Below, piece by piece: positions 1 through 10,240 of a DNA stretch of 64,000 nt. Location: positions 6,814,112 to 6,878,111 of the forward strand of contig NW_022098004.1 of NCBI RefSeq assembly GCF_002288925.2, written 5' to 3'. Position 1 is the stretch's first letter; every line of letters starts with the position of its first letter. The position numbers were made by a program, and so were the translations under genes. This DNA is from Delphinapterus leucas. Lineage: Eukaryota; Chordata; Mammalia; Artiodactyla; Monodontidae. The notes under the pieces are model-generated. The model was not told the origin of the DNA. It saw only the letters and a program-made list of their open reading frames with translations, and did no database searches.

Positions 1-434
1 TCCACTTCCAGTGGACCTTGAGCCTCATTATGCGCTCATTGTGACACATTAGCTAAATGACACACCCACAGGTGCCAAGACAGTTCCAAGGCTGACCGTA
101 AAGGTCCACAAGTGGGCGATAGCCCAATTCCTGGAAATCTCCACCCTTTCCCCCAAAATAGCTGGAATACTCCTCCCACCCATTAGCCTATGAAATTACC
201 CACCCCTATAAAAACTGACAATCCCATACCCTGGGACCACTCTCGCCTTATGAGATGGCCCACACTCTGTCAGTGGAGTGTGTTTCTCTCTAAATAAATG
301 CACTTCTTATCTATCACTTTGTCTCTCACTGAATTCTTTCTGCGATGAGACATCAAGAACCTGAGCTTCATTAAGTCCTGAGACCAGGTGTGTGATCTCA
401 GGTAAAAAAACGTGGGTTCAAGTCCCAATCTGAG
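1..434 (+). mobile_element. LTR-like segment with TATA box and poly(A) signal
   Basis: TATAAAA at 207-213, AATAAA at 293-298 about 85 bp further, then a T/C-rich stretch and the hairpin CCTGAGA...TCTCAGG (377-402). This promoter-plus-poly(A) spacing is typical of an endogenous retroviral LTR. The left end is outside the window; family not assigned. No coding sequence. Confidence 0.55.
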
Positions 435-670
435 GGGACTTCCCTGGTGGTCCAGGCAAGACCCAACATCCCCAATGCAGGGGGCCCGCGTTCGATCCCT
501 GGTCAGAGAACTAGATCCCACATGCCGCAACGAAGAGTTCACACGCTGCAACTAAAGATCCCACATGCCGCAACGAAGAGTTCACACGCTGCAACTAAAG
601 ATCCCACATGCCGCAACAAAGACCCGACGCAGCCAAACAAATAAATAAATAAATATTAAAAAAAAAAAAA
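435..670 (+). mobile_element. CHR-1-type SINE with internal 43-bp duplication
   Basis: Head GGGACTTCCCTGGTGGTCCA, tail AAATAAATAAATAAATATT plus A-run. Target-site duplication AGTCCCAATCTGAG at 421-434 and 671-684. 515-557 and 558-600 are identical 43-bp copies, with a partial third starting at 601. Confidence 0.95.
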
Positions 671-689
671 AGTCCCAATCTGAGATGCA

Positions 690-785
690 CGGTTTCAGCT
701 CTGCGGTGGCCTTGAAACTGAGCAGCACCCTGTGGGGCTCTCCCAGGTACAAGCCCTATCTGTGTCCCCTGTTTCTTGTTTGTAG
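690..785 (+). repeat. Segment shared with 2080-2170
   Basis: ACCCTGTGGGGCTC and TCTGTGTCCCCTGTTTCTTG plus TTTGTAGG occur in the same order at 2080-2170. Probably two copies of the same LTR-related repeat. Confidence 0.6.
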
Positions 786-910
786 GAAGTGGACTTTATT
801 CAGCCTCCTTGACCTTCTCTGAGTTCCAAAGGGCAGATCCAAACAGTTGCTAATCAGGGAAGGGAAGGAACACAGAAACAAGGGAGGAGCAGTCAAGAAA
901 CAATAGTGCA

Positions 911-1094
911 GGGGCTTCCCTGGTGGTGCAGTGGTTAGGAATCCCCCTGCCAATGCAGGGGACATGGGTTCGAGCCCTGGTCCGAGAAGATTCCACATAC
1001 CATGGAGCTACTCTTCGCAGCTAGAGGAAGCCCACGCACAGCAACGAAGACCAAACACAGCCAAAAATAAATAAATAAATAAATAAATAAATTT
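911..1094 (+). mobile_element. CHR-type SINE
   Basis: GGGGCTTCCCTGGTGGTGCA head, GGGTTCGAGCCCTGGTCCGA, tail (AAAT)n. Confidence 0.92.
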
Positions 1095-1136
1095 AGGAAA
1101 AAAAACTTCTCCCCCCAGACCATATGGAATTTCGTT

Positions 1137-1321
1137 TTCTTTAATATTTACTCATTTATTTGCCTGCACCGGCTCTTACTTGTGGCATGTGAGATCTTTA
1201 GTTGCGGCATGTGGGCTCTTATTTGCAGCTTGAGAGATCTAGTTCCCCGACCAGGGATCGAACCCGTGTCCCCTGCATTGGGAGCATGGAGTCTTAACCG
1301 CCTGAGTACCAGGCAAGTCCC
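1137..1321 (-). mobile_element. CHR-1-type SINE
   Basis: AT-rich start, GTTCCCCGACCAGGGATCGA, reverse head GAGTACCAGGCAAGTCCC. Confidence 0.88.
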
Positions 1322-1589
1322 AGGATTTCAGGGGTTTTGACCATGAGCCACCCGTTCTCCTTGCTTGGCCCTGCGCTAAACTTTTCTCTGCTCCAGACTC
1401 CACCGTTTGGGTTTGTTTGCCCTCACTGTACATCGGGCACGTGAACCTGTAACAGCCTCTCAATTCACACCATCTCAGTGAAAACCATTTATGGGTAAGT
1501 GCTGGCTCCAGTCCTGTCCCCTTGCCGCTCTCCCCACTTCCCACCGAGCTGCCACTGCCCCTGCTCCTGGTTTATGGAAATTCTGGAAC

Positions 1590-1905
1590 CATGCTGTCCA
1601 CACAAGAGCCACTGGCCACATATGGCTGCTACTGGGCACTTGAACATGATTGGTCCTGGAAGGGCAAATTACACACTGGGTTTCAAAGACTTTGTATTAA
1701 AAAAAAAAAAAAAAAAGAATGTAAAATATCTCAACAATTTTTTTCCAATAATTTTTATATTGATTGCAGGTTGAAATGTTTGGGCATGTTAGGGTAAGAG
1801 ATATATGTTATTAAAATGAATGTGGCCTGTGTTTCCTTTAACTTTTAAAAATGTGTCTACGAGAACACTTTACATGTGTGGCTTGTGTTCTATTTCTCTA
1901 GGACA
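1590..1905. mobile_element. DNA transposon-like relic
   Basis: CCACTGGCCACATATGGCTG near one end and TACATGTGTGGCTTGTGTTC near the other resemble the imperfect inverted ends of a short non-autonomous element. An A18 run and AT-rich core lie between. Family unassigned. Confidence 0.4.
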
Positions 1906-2079
1906 CCACTAGTCTTGAACAGCCGTCCACCAGGGGACACAGCCCCCAACCCCGTGGCCATGGTGGACACCGCCGGAACTCCAGGCCTGTGAGGGGCTTA
2001 AGATGCATAGCTGCTATCCACAAAAAAACCCACCCCGGCAAATCCCCTGTAGCCGGTGGGTGGGGGAAGCCCCAGACAG

Positions 2080-2597
2080 GAGCTGCTGTTGAGACCAAGC
2101 AGGACCCTGTGGGGCTCCTGGACACAGAAGCCTTTCTGTGTCCCCTGTTTCTTGTTTGTAGGTCAAGGGATACACATAACAACATCTTTGAGCTCTTACA
2201 GAACTAAAGCCCCTAACAAATGGAAGATGCTAGCATTCTTCATTCCAGAGAAGATCACAGTTTGATAACCTCGAGAAGCTCATCAAGAGACCATTTGAGG
2301 CCAGATCAAAGGAACCAGAAAAGCTCATCGGGAGCTTTTCTGAGACCAGATTAAAGGAGCGCAGGCCCTGCACACACCTTGATCCTTATCAGCAACTCTG
2401 CCCTTGAACCACTGCTCTAAAACTCCTCACCAAATCCTCCTGGGTTGGGACACACAGTTTTTCAGGGCACGAGCTCACTGTATCCCCCTTTGCCTGGCAA
2501 AGCAATAAAGCTCTTCTTTTCTACTTCATCCAAAACCGCCTCTGAGATTCGATTCGGCACCGGCTGCACAGAGGCCAAGTTTTCGGCAACACTGTGA
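2080..2597 (+). mobile_element. LTR-like segment
   Basis: AATAAA at 2504-2509 is followed by TTCTTTTCTACTTCATCC and CCTCTGAGATTCGATTCGGC, the usual R-U5 wording of mammalian gamma-type LTRs. Starts with the block shared with 690-785. Family not assigned; no coding sequence. Confidence 0.6.
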
Positions 2598-3409
2598 GGG
2601 GTAAGTTGTGCCCAGCAAGCTGCTAAGATTCCAGAACCCCATTACTTGAACCTCCCTTCCCACTGGATCTGACAGCCCCTTCCCCTCCCTGGCAAATCAG
2701 AGAGGAGGCGCCGCCCGGTGTTTTAGGGGCGTTCAGATCCTCGTCCCTACCTTTACGTCAGAGGAAAAACAGCCAGGACGTCTGTCACCAGGAGCTTGGT
2801 GGAGACCTTCCAGCCCGTCCTCGGCCTCCTGCTTCTTTGATGACCACAAGTGCTCTGGGGAAGGTTTCATTTCTAGAGGTGACTCTGAAAGGCAGGTTTC
2901 AATACACTGATCAGGGAGCAGGTGGATTTCATCTCCCTGACAAATCTGGGAGAGGCTAGCCCAGGCTTGCCTTATTCAGCATTACCGTGGAACAGGAGGG
3001 AAAGTCAGCCTTAAGGTTTTCAAGGCCGCATCCAAGTCTGGATAGAGTACACTGAAAAATAAAGCCAAGTCACCTATCCTGCCATGTACAGCTGTGCAGG
3101 TTGGGCACTGTACAAGGGTGCCGCATTTAGAAGTTTGTATGTTTGTTACATAAACTTGAATATTTACTATGACAAATTTCCAGCAGGTGGCAGTAGAGTG
3201 TTTTGAGGAGGCGACACAACCACTCACCAAGAGGCTTCACAAGGACGGACAAGTATGGCTCTGATAGGAGATGTCATGGTGGCATTGGCACCCCTTATGC
3301 TCTCCAGCCCAGACTCAGCAGAGAGGAGAAGCAGCCACCTCGTCATTTAAAAAATTCTGTTTTGATGCCACTTAAGAAAAAACGGATGCAAAATTCAAAT
3401 TAAACAAAC
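2598..3409. other. Intergenic sequence
   Basis: About 800 bp with no gene or repeat that I recognise, apart from the CTCF core at 3180-3193. Confidence 0.6.
3180..3193 (+). promoter_or_regulatory. CTCF core motif, forward orientation
   Basis: CCAGCAGGTGGCAG fits CCASYAGRKGGCRS at all 14 positions, about 6.7 kb downstream of the CMIP poly(A) site. Confidence 0.6.
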
Positions 3410-3485
3410 CACTTTAAAGTGGCATTTCGAACATTCACAATGTTGCACAGTCACCACCTCTATCTAGCTCCAAAAATTTTTCATC

Positions 3486-3971
3486 ACTGTCGGGCTGCAC
3501 CCCGCAGGCCTATAAGGCCTGCACTTGCCCAGCTTTAAGATGGAAGAAAGAGCCCAGAGTCGGCAACAGAGACATCAGAGGTTTAATGGATGGGGGAGCT
3601 TACACGTCTGAAGCAAGGTCCTGGAGCAACGTCCCACCGAGCAACACCCCACCGTGTGTGGCTCCTGGTGGGTAGGACATGGTGGCAGGCTTTGCTCCTG
3701 AGGGCCAGGGGAGGTTACCAGTTATACGGGAAATGACCTCAGGTGGGCTCATTAGTTGCCAGGGAAACCAGCAGAGGGACAGGAGTCGAGGCCCCTCACC
3801 GGCCCTTTGATAAGAACAATCACTAGCTGGGGCCCCCCGGGGCAAGTACACACAGGAAGGTCAGTCAGGTGAGTAGGGTGTAGGGGAAGCAGGCCCTGGT
3901 CAGGCAGAGGTTGGAAGAGAGCAACAGAACAGCCACCTTGAGTGGTCTGACCATAAACTCAACCCCAAATA
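3486..3971 (-). mobile_element. Probable solitary LTR inserted in the L1
   Basis: It interrupts the L1 between TTTTTCATCAC and CCCCAAATAAAACCCC, which are adjacent in the L1 consensus as I recall it. The minus strand ends CAGCCCGACA and has ATTAAACCTCTGATGTCTCT before it. A perfect 8-bp-arm hairpin (GCAGGCCT ATA AGGCCTGC) lies at 3504-3522. Confidence 0.55.
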
Positions 3972-4272
3972 AAACCCCATAGCCATGAAGCAGTCACTCC
4001 CCAGCCACTGGTAAACACCAATCTGCTTTCTCCCTATACAGGTTTGCCTATTCTATTATTTCATATAAATGGACTCATACAGTATGTGGTCTTTTGTGTC
4101 TGGCTTATTTAACTTAGCGTAAGCTTCTGAAGATTCATCCATGTTGGAGCATGTATCAGTGCTTCATTCCTTTTCATGGATGGATAAGAGTCCATTGTCT
4201 ATATATACCATGTTTATTTATCTGTTTATCTATGGATGGGCATTTGGATTGTTTCCACCTGCTGCCACTTTT

Positions 4273-4409
4273 ATAAAGTTGATGTGGGGCTTTCTCTGGT
4301 GGTCCAGTGGTTAAGACTCCACGCGTCCAATGCAGAGGGCGTGGGTTTGATCCCTACTCAGGGGAACTAAGATCCCACATGCTGTGTGGCCAAAAAAAAA
4401 AAAAAAAAA
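4273..4409 (+). mobile_element. CHR-1-type SINE inside L1
   Basis: GGGGCTTTCTCTGGTGGTCC head, GGGTTTGATCCCTACTCAGG, poly-A tail. Flanks AAGTTGATGTG and AAGTTGACATG are a decayed duplication. Confidence 0.9.
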
Positions 4410-4492
4410 GTTGACATGTAATGAACACAGTAAATTACACGAATCGCACCCCAGAAGATTCCCTCCTACCTTCCTCATCAATAACAACCCCT

Positions 4493-4700
4493 GGGCTTCC
4501 CTGGTGGCGCAGTGGTTGAGAGTCCGCCTGCCGATGCAGGGGACGCGGGTTCGTGCCCCGGTCCGGGAGGATCCCACATGCCGCGGAGCGGCTGGACCCG
4601 TGAGCCATGGCCGCTGAGCCTGCGCGTCCGGAGCCTGTTGCTCCGCAACGGGAGAGGCCACAACGGTGAGAGCCCCGCGTACCGCAAAAAAAAAAAAAAA
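4493..4700 (+). mobile_element. CHR-2-type SINE inside L1
   Basis: GGGCTTCCCTGGTGGCGCAG head to GCGTACCGC plus poly-A. Perfect 13-bp duplication AATAACAACCCCT on both sides. Confidence 0.96.
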
Positions 4701-5230
4701 ATAACAACCCCTACCTTGCAGAGATAACCACTACTGTGACCTCTATAACCACAGATAACTTGTGCTTCTTCATGAACTTTATACAAATGGAATCACACAG
4801 CAAACCCTCATTTGTGTCTGGCTCCTTTCACACAGCATAACGTCTGTCCAATTCGTTCACGCCATTGTGTGTATCCGTTGTATCTTTTTCTCTTTTTCTG
4901 CAGAATCCTCTCATATGGACATGTCACCATGTATTTATTCTTCCTCCTGTTGATGGAGGCATTTGCGTCGTCCGCTGTATGTCTGTTCCACAGTTAGTTT
5001 ATTCATTCTCCTGTTAGTGGACATTTGGGCTGTTTCCACTTTGGGCTATTATGAATAACACTGCTATAAACATTCTTGTTTGTGTCTCCGGTGGACACAT
5101 GAGCTCAGCTCTCTCAGGCGTCTACCCAGGAGCAGAGCTGCATGGTCACGGGGCCAGCAGACGTTTAGCTTTAGTAGATATGCTTCCCAAAGCGGCAGAA
5201 CCAATTTCTACTCCTGCCAGCAAAGTCTCA

Positions 5231-5985
5231 GAGCTTCTGTCAGCCGCCACTCCCACCTCTGAAAATGGGTGCAAGCTGATTCTGGGGGCCCCTGTCGCAC
5301 AGTTCTTCCAGCTCGGCTGGGAGGCACTTGTGTTGCTGAGGTTGGGACAGGAATACCCGGTGACCTGGTATCCTTGGGAGGGATTTCCCAGCCTGTCGTG
5401 GAGATGCTCCCCTCCATCCTGTCCCTCTGTCCCCTGGCACAGTCAGTCACTGTCTTAGTTTGGGCTTCCCCAGAAGCAGGCTCTGCGATAACTATTCCAG
5501 CAAAGGTAGCCTATTTGGGAAGTGGTCCCAGGAACCATGAATGAGACCATGGGAAAGTGAGGGGAGAAGAGCAGGAAGTCCTAACAAGCAAGTCAGCCCA
5601 GGGGGCAGCTGGAGATTAATCCCAGGGAAGGACTCCAGGAATCAAGGAAGAAAAGGAGCCTTGGAGGTCTCCGCCCCCACCAGGAGCCAGAGAGCAGGGG
5701 CATTTACACACCAGCTCCCCCTGCCACGAGGGCTGCTGCCAGGCAGAGGTGCAATTCTGGGCCTCACAGAGCCTCAGGGAATAAGCCAAGAAACCGAACT
5801 TCACCCTTCACTCCTTGCTGGCCCTCCTTCCATACCTATCACCATGTTCTACAGTTTTACTCCTAAGCTTCTCTTGAATTTGTTTCTCCACGTGGTCCAA
5901 GCCACAGCCTCAGCCCCGTCCACTCACCAGTCAGCAGTGGAGAGATCTTCCCATAATGCCTGGGTCATAAGGTTGCTTTGATCCC
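5231..5985. other. Intergenic sequence
   Basis: Repeat-like wording (TTAGTTTGGGCTTCCCCAGA at 5456) suggests another old element, but I cannot assign it. No gene seen. Confidence 0.5.
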
Positions 5986-6170
5986 CAGCTCCCTGCGTGG
6001 CCTTGACCAAGAGACCCAGCCTGTTCTGGCCTCCACTTCCCCATCAGTCAAGAGGGATCATGTTAGCACCTGCCTCATAGGCCTGCCAGGAGGAGTAAAT
6101 GAGTTCAGACCTATAAAACCCTGTTACCATGCCTGGCGTGTAGTAGGTGCTGTATACATGCTTTGTCAGC
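5986..6170 (+). mobile_element. MIR SINE relic
   Basis: CGTGGCCTTGACCAAGAGAC, TGCCTCATAGGCCTGCCAGG, GAGTAAATGAGTTCAG and GCGTGTAGTAGGTGCTGTAT. Confidence 0.75.
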
Positions 6171-6299
6171 AAATGGATAAGATAACTGCAACGTCCTTAC
6201 AATCGTTCATAGCCCTTGGGGTAAATCCCAGACTTCGATCAATAAATATGACTAACGAGACACTGGCTGGTCTCACCCCACACCTTCCCCCCCGTGATA

Positions 6300-6790
6300 T
6301 GCTGAGTGGTGGCCCCAGAAGGTACCTTCACCTGGAACCAGTGACCAGGAACTTATATGGAAAAAGAGTCTTCTTCGTAGATCCCGTAATCATGCTAAGG
6401 ATCTGGTCATGAGATCATCCTGGATCATCCAGGTGGGCCCTAAATCCAACGTCAAATGTCCTTACAATAGAAAGACAGAGGGAAATGTGAGCTGGAGAAG
6501 AGGAGGAACCACATGAAACAGAGGCAGAGATGGGAGAGATGCAGCCGCCAGTCAGGAACGCCAGTAGCCACCAGAAGCCGGAAGGGAGAAGGAAATGTTT
6601 CTCCTCTACAGTCTTCAGAGGGAGCAGTGGAAGCGTGAAGTCCTAACCACTGGACCACCAGGGAATTCCCCCTGCCGACATCTCGATTTTGGACTTCTGG
6701 TCTCCAGAAACAATACATTTCTGTGTTTTCAGCCACCGGGTTTGTGGTACTTTTTGTGGCAGCCCTGGAAAACGGATGCAGTCTGTGTTT
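6300..6790 (+). mobile_element. MLT1-type MaLR LTR
   Basis: GATCATCCTGGATCATCCAG then GTGGGCCCTAAATCCAACGT, GAAGCCGGAAGGGAGAAGG, CGATTTTGGACTTCTGGTCT and the end GTTTGTGGTACTTTTTGTGG. About 490 bp, degraded. Confidence 0.8.
6627..6668 (-). mobile_element. Truncated SINE head inside MLT1
   Basis: Only ~42 bp: the complement of the CHR head (CACTGGACCACCAGGGAATT). No tail is present. Confidence 0.7.
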
Positions 6791-6794
6791 TAGG

Positions 6795-7255
6795 GCTGCT
6801 GTGAAAAAGCACCACAAACTGGGGGGCTTAAAATAACAGAAGTGTATTCTTTCACAGTTCTGGGGGCCAGAAAACCAAATTCAAGGTGTTGGCAGGGTTG
6901 GTTTTTTCTGAGGGCTGTGAGGAAGAGTCTGTTCCCAGCCTCTCTCCCGGCTTCTGGTGGCTTACTGGCCATCTTTGGTGTGTAAGAGGCATCATTCTCG
7001 TCTCTGCCCTCATCTTCACATGGCCTTCTGCCTGTGTGCCTGTCTCTTCAGATCAATTTCCTGCTGTGCATGTCTGCTTCTGTGACCAAATTTCCCCTTT
7101 TTACAAGGACACCAGCCATACTGGATTAGGGCCCACTCTAATGACCTCATTTTAACTTGAATACTCTGTAAAGACTTTATTTCCAAATAAGGCCACACTC
7201 TCAGGTACTAAGAACTTCAACATCTCTCTTTTAAGAGACACAATTCAACTCCAAT
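6795..7255 (-). mobile_element. Old interspersed repeat, family not assigned
   Basis: CACAGTTCTGGGGGCCAGAA, GCCACACTCTCAGGTACTAA and TAATGACCTCATTTTAAC match the reverse of the wording at 26755-27075. Confidence 0.6.
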
Positions 7256-8360
7256 GATAACAGCCACTGCCCCGCCCCCATGCCCACCATGCTTTCCATC
7301 TGCAGGTCCCAACACAGATCCCGCTCCGGTCTGTCGCCACGTCTTTGCACACCCCCCTTTTCTCTCTGATGATGTGACGAATGTCCTCATTCTTCACTGT
7401 CAACAATACCACCTCCTCCAGGAAGCGCCGCCCCCCCGCCCCGACTTCCAAAGCCTGGGTTAGCTGCCACCCTCCATGCCCACCATAGCTTCCTGTCATA
7501 GCATCTGTCACACAATATCAACCTACACAATAACTGATTGCCAGCATGTGCCAGGTCACTGGGGCCCTGGAGGGCGAGGGCCATGTCTCCTGCTTCTTCT
7601 AGCATGTTTTCTAGAACGTGCTAGCACCTGCTAGAAACAGGTGTTCAATAAGGACTAGCTGAATGCATGAATGAATGAGGCCAGGCCCTTTTCCAAGGCT
7701 CTCTGACCCCTTTCCCGGCTGGCCTTTAGAGAAACTTCTAGCAGTCTGTCAGACACAAATGACAACCAGGTTCCCACGTGGTACAACTCCAGGGAGTACC
7801 ATTCACACTGTAGTCTAAGTGACGGGAGGACAGCTCATTCTAAAGTAGGCACTGTTTGAGTGTGGCAACCTGGAGAATTGCATCAGGCTGGCCTGCGGAC
7901 CACAGAGCTCAGATCCCACTAACCCAGTGGCCACTCTCTTGGGAGTGCTTCTCCCTGCCCCCATTTCAGGATCTACCCTGAAATTTCCTGATGAACTTCC
8001 CTCCCCAGCTCAAGGAACTAGCGCTCCACTGGGTTCTCGCTGGGCCCCTCACCATCAGCTGTGGGGGGAGGGGGGGAGGGGGGAAGAGGGGGAGAGGGGG
8101 GAGTTGCACGTGTGTTACGGGAGGAACAGGTAGGGTCCTGGCCTGAAACAGAAGACCCACTCTGGTGGGTTCTGTAAAGTCAGTGAGGAAGGTCTAGCTC
8201 TGGAGGGGCGGTGCTGGCTAGGTAATTGACAAGGGACGCTGAGGTCCCGGAACATACACCAGGGGGCTCTTACCACGTGCAAGTCGGCAGGGTGAGTGGA
8301 AGACGCGGTGTAACTCAGTTTCTGTAGGAGGAGGGCAAGTTGGTGACCTTCTGGTCCAGA
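7256..8360. other. Intergenic sequence with G-rich tract
   Basis: No gene or named repeat seen. From 8050 the plus strand becomes very G-rich (GGGGGGAGGGGGGGAGGGGG), ending near 8103. Confidence 0.6.
8054..8103 (+). repeat. G-rich tract, quadruplex candidate
   Basis: At least six runs of four or more Gs separated by A, AA or AGA. Confidence 0.8.
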
Positions 8361-8490
8361 GGGTGGGCGGGGTTAAGGAAAGTGAGGCACGTGGGTGGGC
8401 GGGGTTAAAGGGACGTGAGGCACGTGGGTGGGCGGGGTTAAGGGACGTGAGGCATGTGGTGGGCGGGGCAAAGAAATGTGAGGCACCTGA
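8361..8490 (+). repeat. 33-bp minisatellite, four units
   Basis: Units near 8361, 8394, 8427 and 8459. Each has GGTGGGCGGGG, then a TTAA/CAAAG spacer, then GTGAGGCA and CGTG/TGTG/CCTG. Two unit junctions form CACGTGGG. Confidence 0.85.
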
Positions 8491-8578
8491 AGCTGGCAGC
8501 CCGCAGGTCCTTCCAGGCCAAGGCTGAGGGTGGGGGTGAGGGTTGTGCTCAGAGCTGGAATCGTGGAGGGCGGCTGCC

Positions 8579-8603
8579 GGGGGGGGGGGGGGGGGGGGGG
8601 GGG
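8579..8603 (+). repeat. G25 homopolymer
   Basis: Twenty-five consecutive Gs as given. Length in an assembly is unreliable for such runs. Confidence 0.85.
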
Positions 8604-9559
8604 TACCTGAGCTCACAGAGGGAGGCCGATTCTGCAAGAAAAGCATGGGGGAGGAAACGCCCTGATTCTCTCTTCCCGCGTCCCTGCCTCTCTGCCAGGT
8701 AGCCAGCATTCTCCAGGTTCAGCCGGAGGAGCCCAGGTGACAGGGTGGGGAGGAGGGCTGAGGACAGGTGCCTGCAGCGTCCTACCTTTTCCATCTGGCA
8801 GTGATGAGCGCCTGCTGAGCCAGGCCCTCTGCTGGGTGGGAAGGATCAGAGACGGCAGGTTGCGGGGCCTCACAGCCCCGTGTCTCGGCCCGCAGCTGGC
8901 TGTCGTGAAGCCAGGGCCATCTGGCCTGAGGACCGGAGCTCCTGGAGCTCGCCCGCCAGCCCTGCAAGTCCAGGGCCCTCCTTGTTCTCACTTAGGGCAC
9001 CTGGCTTCCCTGAGTGGCCGGAGGTCGTCATGTGGGTCAGCTGACAGGCCGCACACCTGAGGGATGTAGAGGCCTCGGGGAGTGAGGAGGCCAGGGGAGG
9101 GGGAGGTGTGCGGAGAGGCAGGGAGGTAGCGGGGGAAGGAAAAAGGTGTGGGGTTATCAGGGGGCGGTGAGGGGGTTACACCAGTTGTCCTTGGGAGAGG
9201 GATGAGGGCCCTGGCTGAAAGGGGCGGGGGCGGATGGAGGTGCAGAGGGAGGAGACTCAGCAACCTAGCAGCAGTGGGCTGGCCGTGGGGCAGGGTGGAG
9301 GGGAAAGTTCCGTTTCTTCTTATCTGGGGGAGGAGCCAGCTGGCTGGATGCGTCTAGGCGCTGGACCTCAGGGAGCCCGCCACAGACCAGAGGCATCCAC
9401 GTCAGCCAGAGCTTCTCAGAAATGCAGGGTCTTTGGTGTCCAACCAGACCCTGGGGATCAGAACCCGCGTTTTCTGGAGACTCACTGGACTAGAGCTTCC
9501 GTGACGCCCTACCGCACAGCAGTCTAGGTGGACGGCCGGGTTCTACCCTGGGGCTGACT
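8604..9559. other. GC-rich intergenic sequence
   Basis: G+A-rich plus strand with no gene I can support. CpG looks moderate. No promoter elements identified. Confidence 0.5.
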
Positions 9560-9740
9560 CTCCCCCCACCCACCCCCGGGGACACTAGGCCCCATCTGGA
9601 GACATCTTCAGTTACAACTGCAGTGGGTGGTGGAGAGGTACTCCTGGCATCTAGTGGGTCAGGGCTGGCGGGGGCCTGCTCAACATCCTTTGATGCCCAG
9701 GGCGGCCTCACAACAAAGGAAGATCTGCCCCCTAACGCGC
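9560..9740 (+). mobile_element. MER20 DNA transposon relic
   Basis: GGGGACACTAGGCCCCATCT, GGCATCTAGTGGGTCAGGGC and ACATCCTTTGATGCCCAGGG in MER20 order. It ends about 130 bp before the CMIP cleavage site. Confidence 0.75.
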
Positions 9741-9849
9741 CAGGGTGAGGAGTCCTGGACACTCAGAGAGGGTGTCCGGGCTCTGCCGTGAGCCCCCGAC
9801 TCTCGGCCTAGGTCTCGTCCCTTCCCATCGCCCTGGGAGGCCCCTTCAA

Positions 9850-9895
9850 AGCCACACAGAAAGGTCAGATGTCAATGAGTCACTTACAGTTTATT
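9850..9895 (-). terminator. CMIP cleavage/polyadenylation site
   Basis: On the minus strand the canonical AATAAA spans 9895-9890. A GU-rich downstream element (TCTGTGTGG) lies at 9860-9852, which puts cleavage at roughly 9870-9878. I saw no other minus-strand AATAAA between here and the stop codon. Confidence 0.8.
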
Positions 9896-10001
9896 TTTGC
9901 CTGAAAGTATTTCACATCTCTGAACACAGCTACGTGACAGTAGTATTAACCATCAGGAAAAGCAACAGTGCGAAGGGAAAAGGTGGCATGTCTCGACTCT
10001 T

Positions 10002-10240
10002 CTTTTTTTTTTTTTTTCTTTTAAAATTTTTTTTTTTTTGCTTCTGCTTCTTCCTGCACCAGAGTGCTGTAAAGTATGGGACCGAAGGGGAGCGAATAAA
10101 ACCAAACAACAGAAAACAACAACAACAAAAAAAAACACGAAACAGAACACACTCACACGCACACACGAAATCAAACCTGGCACGGAAAATGAATTAAGAC
10201 TGAAACCCAATTTCTTTTTTTTTCCTTTTTTAAAAAAATG
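10002..10240 (-). repeat. Alternating A- and U-tracts in 3' UTR
   Basis: Plus-strand T-tracts at 10002-10041 and near 10214-10232 give A-rich mRNA stretches. The CAA/A-rich plus strand at 10100-10137 gives a U/GUU-rich mRNA stretch between them. The A-tracts could prime oligo(dT) internally and mimic poly(A) ends. Confidence 0.8.

Larger units (their letters stand above)
3410..5230. mobile_element. Old L1 remnant with three nested insertions
   Basis: The L1 wording runs CACAATGTTGCACAGTCACC (3436), breaks for an LTR-like piece, resumes at AAAACCCCATAGCCATGAAG (3970s), continues past two SINEs, and goes on to GGACATTTGGGCTGTTTCCA and AGCAGAGCTGCATGGTCACG. No ORF remains. Confidence 0.75.

Noticed and set aside
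4493..4560. tRNA-like A and B boxes
   Set aside because: These belong to the tRNA-derived head of a CHR SINE, not to a tRNA gene. The same applies to every other copy.
8361..8490. CRISPR-like regular repeats
   Set aside because: Head-to-tail 33-bp units without unique spacers in a mammalian genome; a minisatellite.
8300..9540. CpG-island promoter for a neighbouring gene (e.g. PLCG2)
   Set aside because: GC-rich but mainly G+A skewed with moderate CpG. No first exon or splice donor could be read. PLCG2 follows CMIP in human, but nothing here shows its exons.
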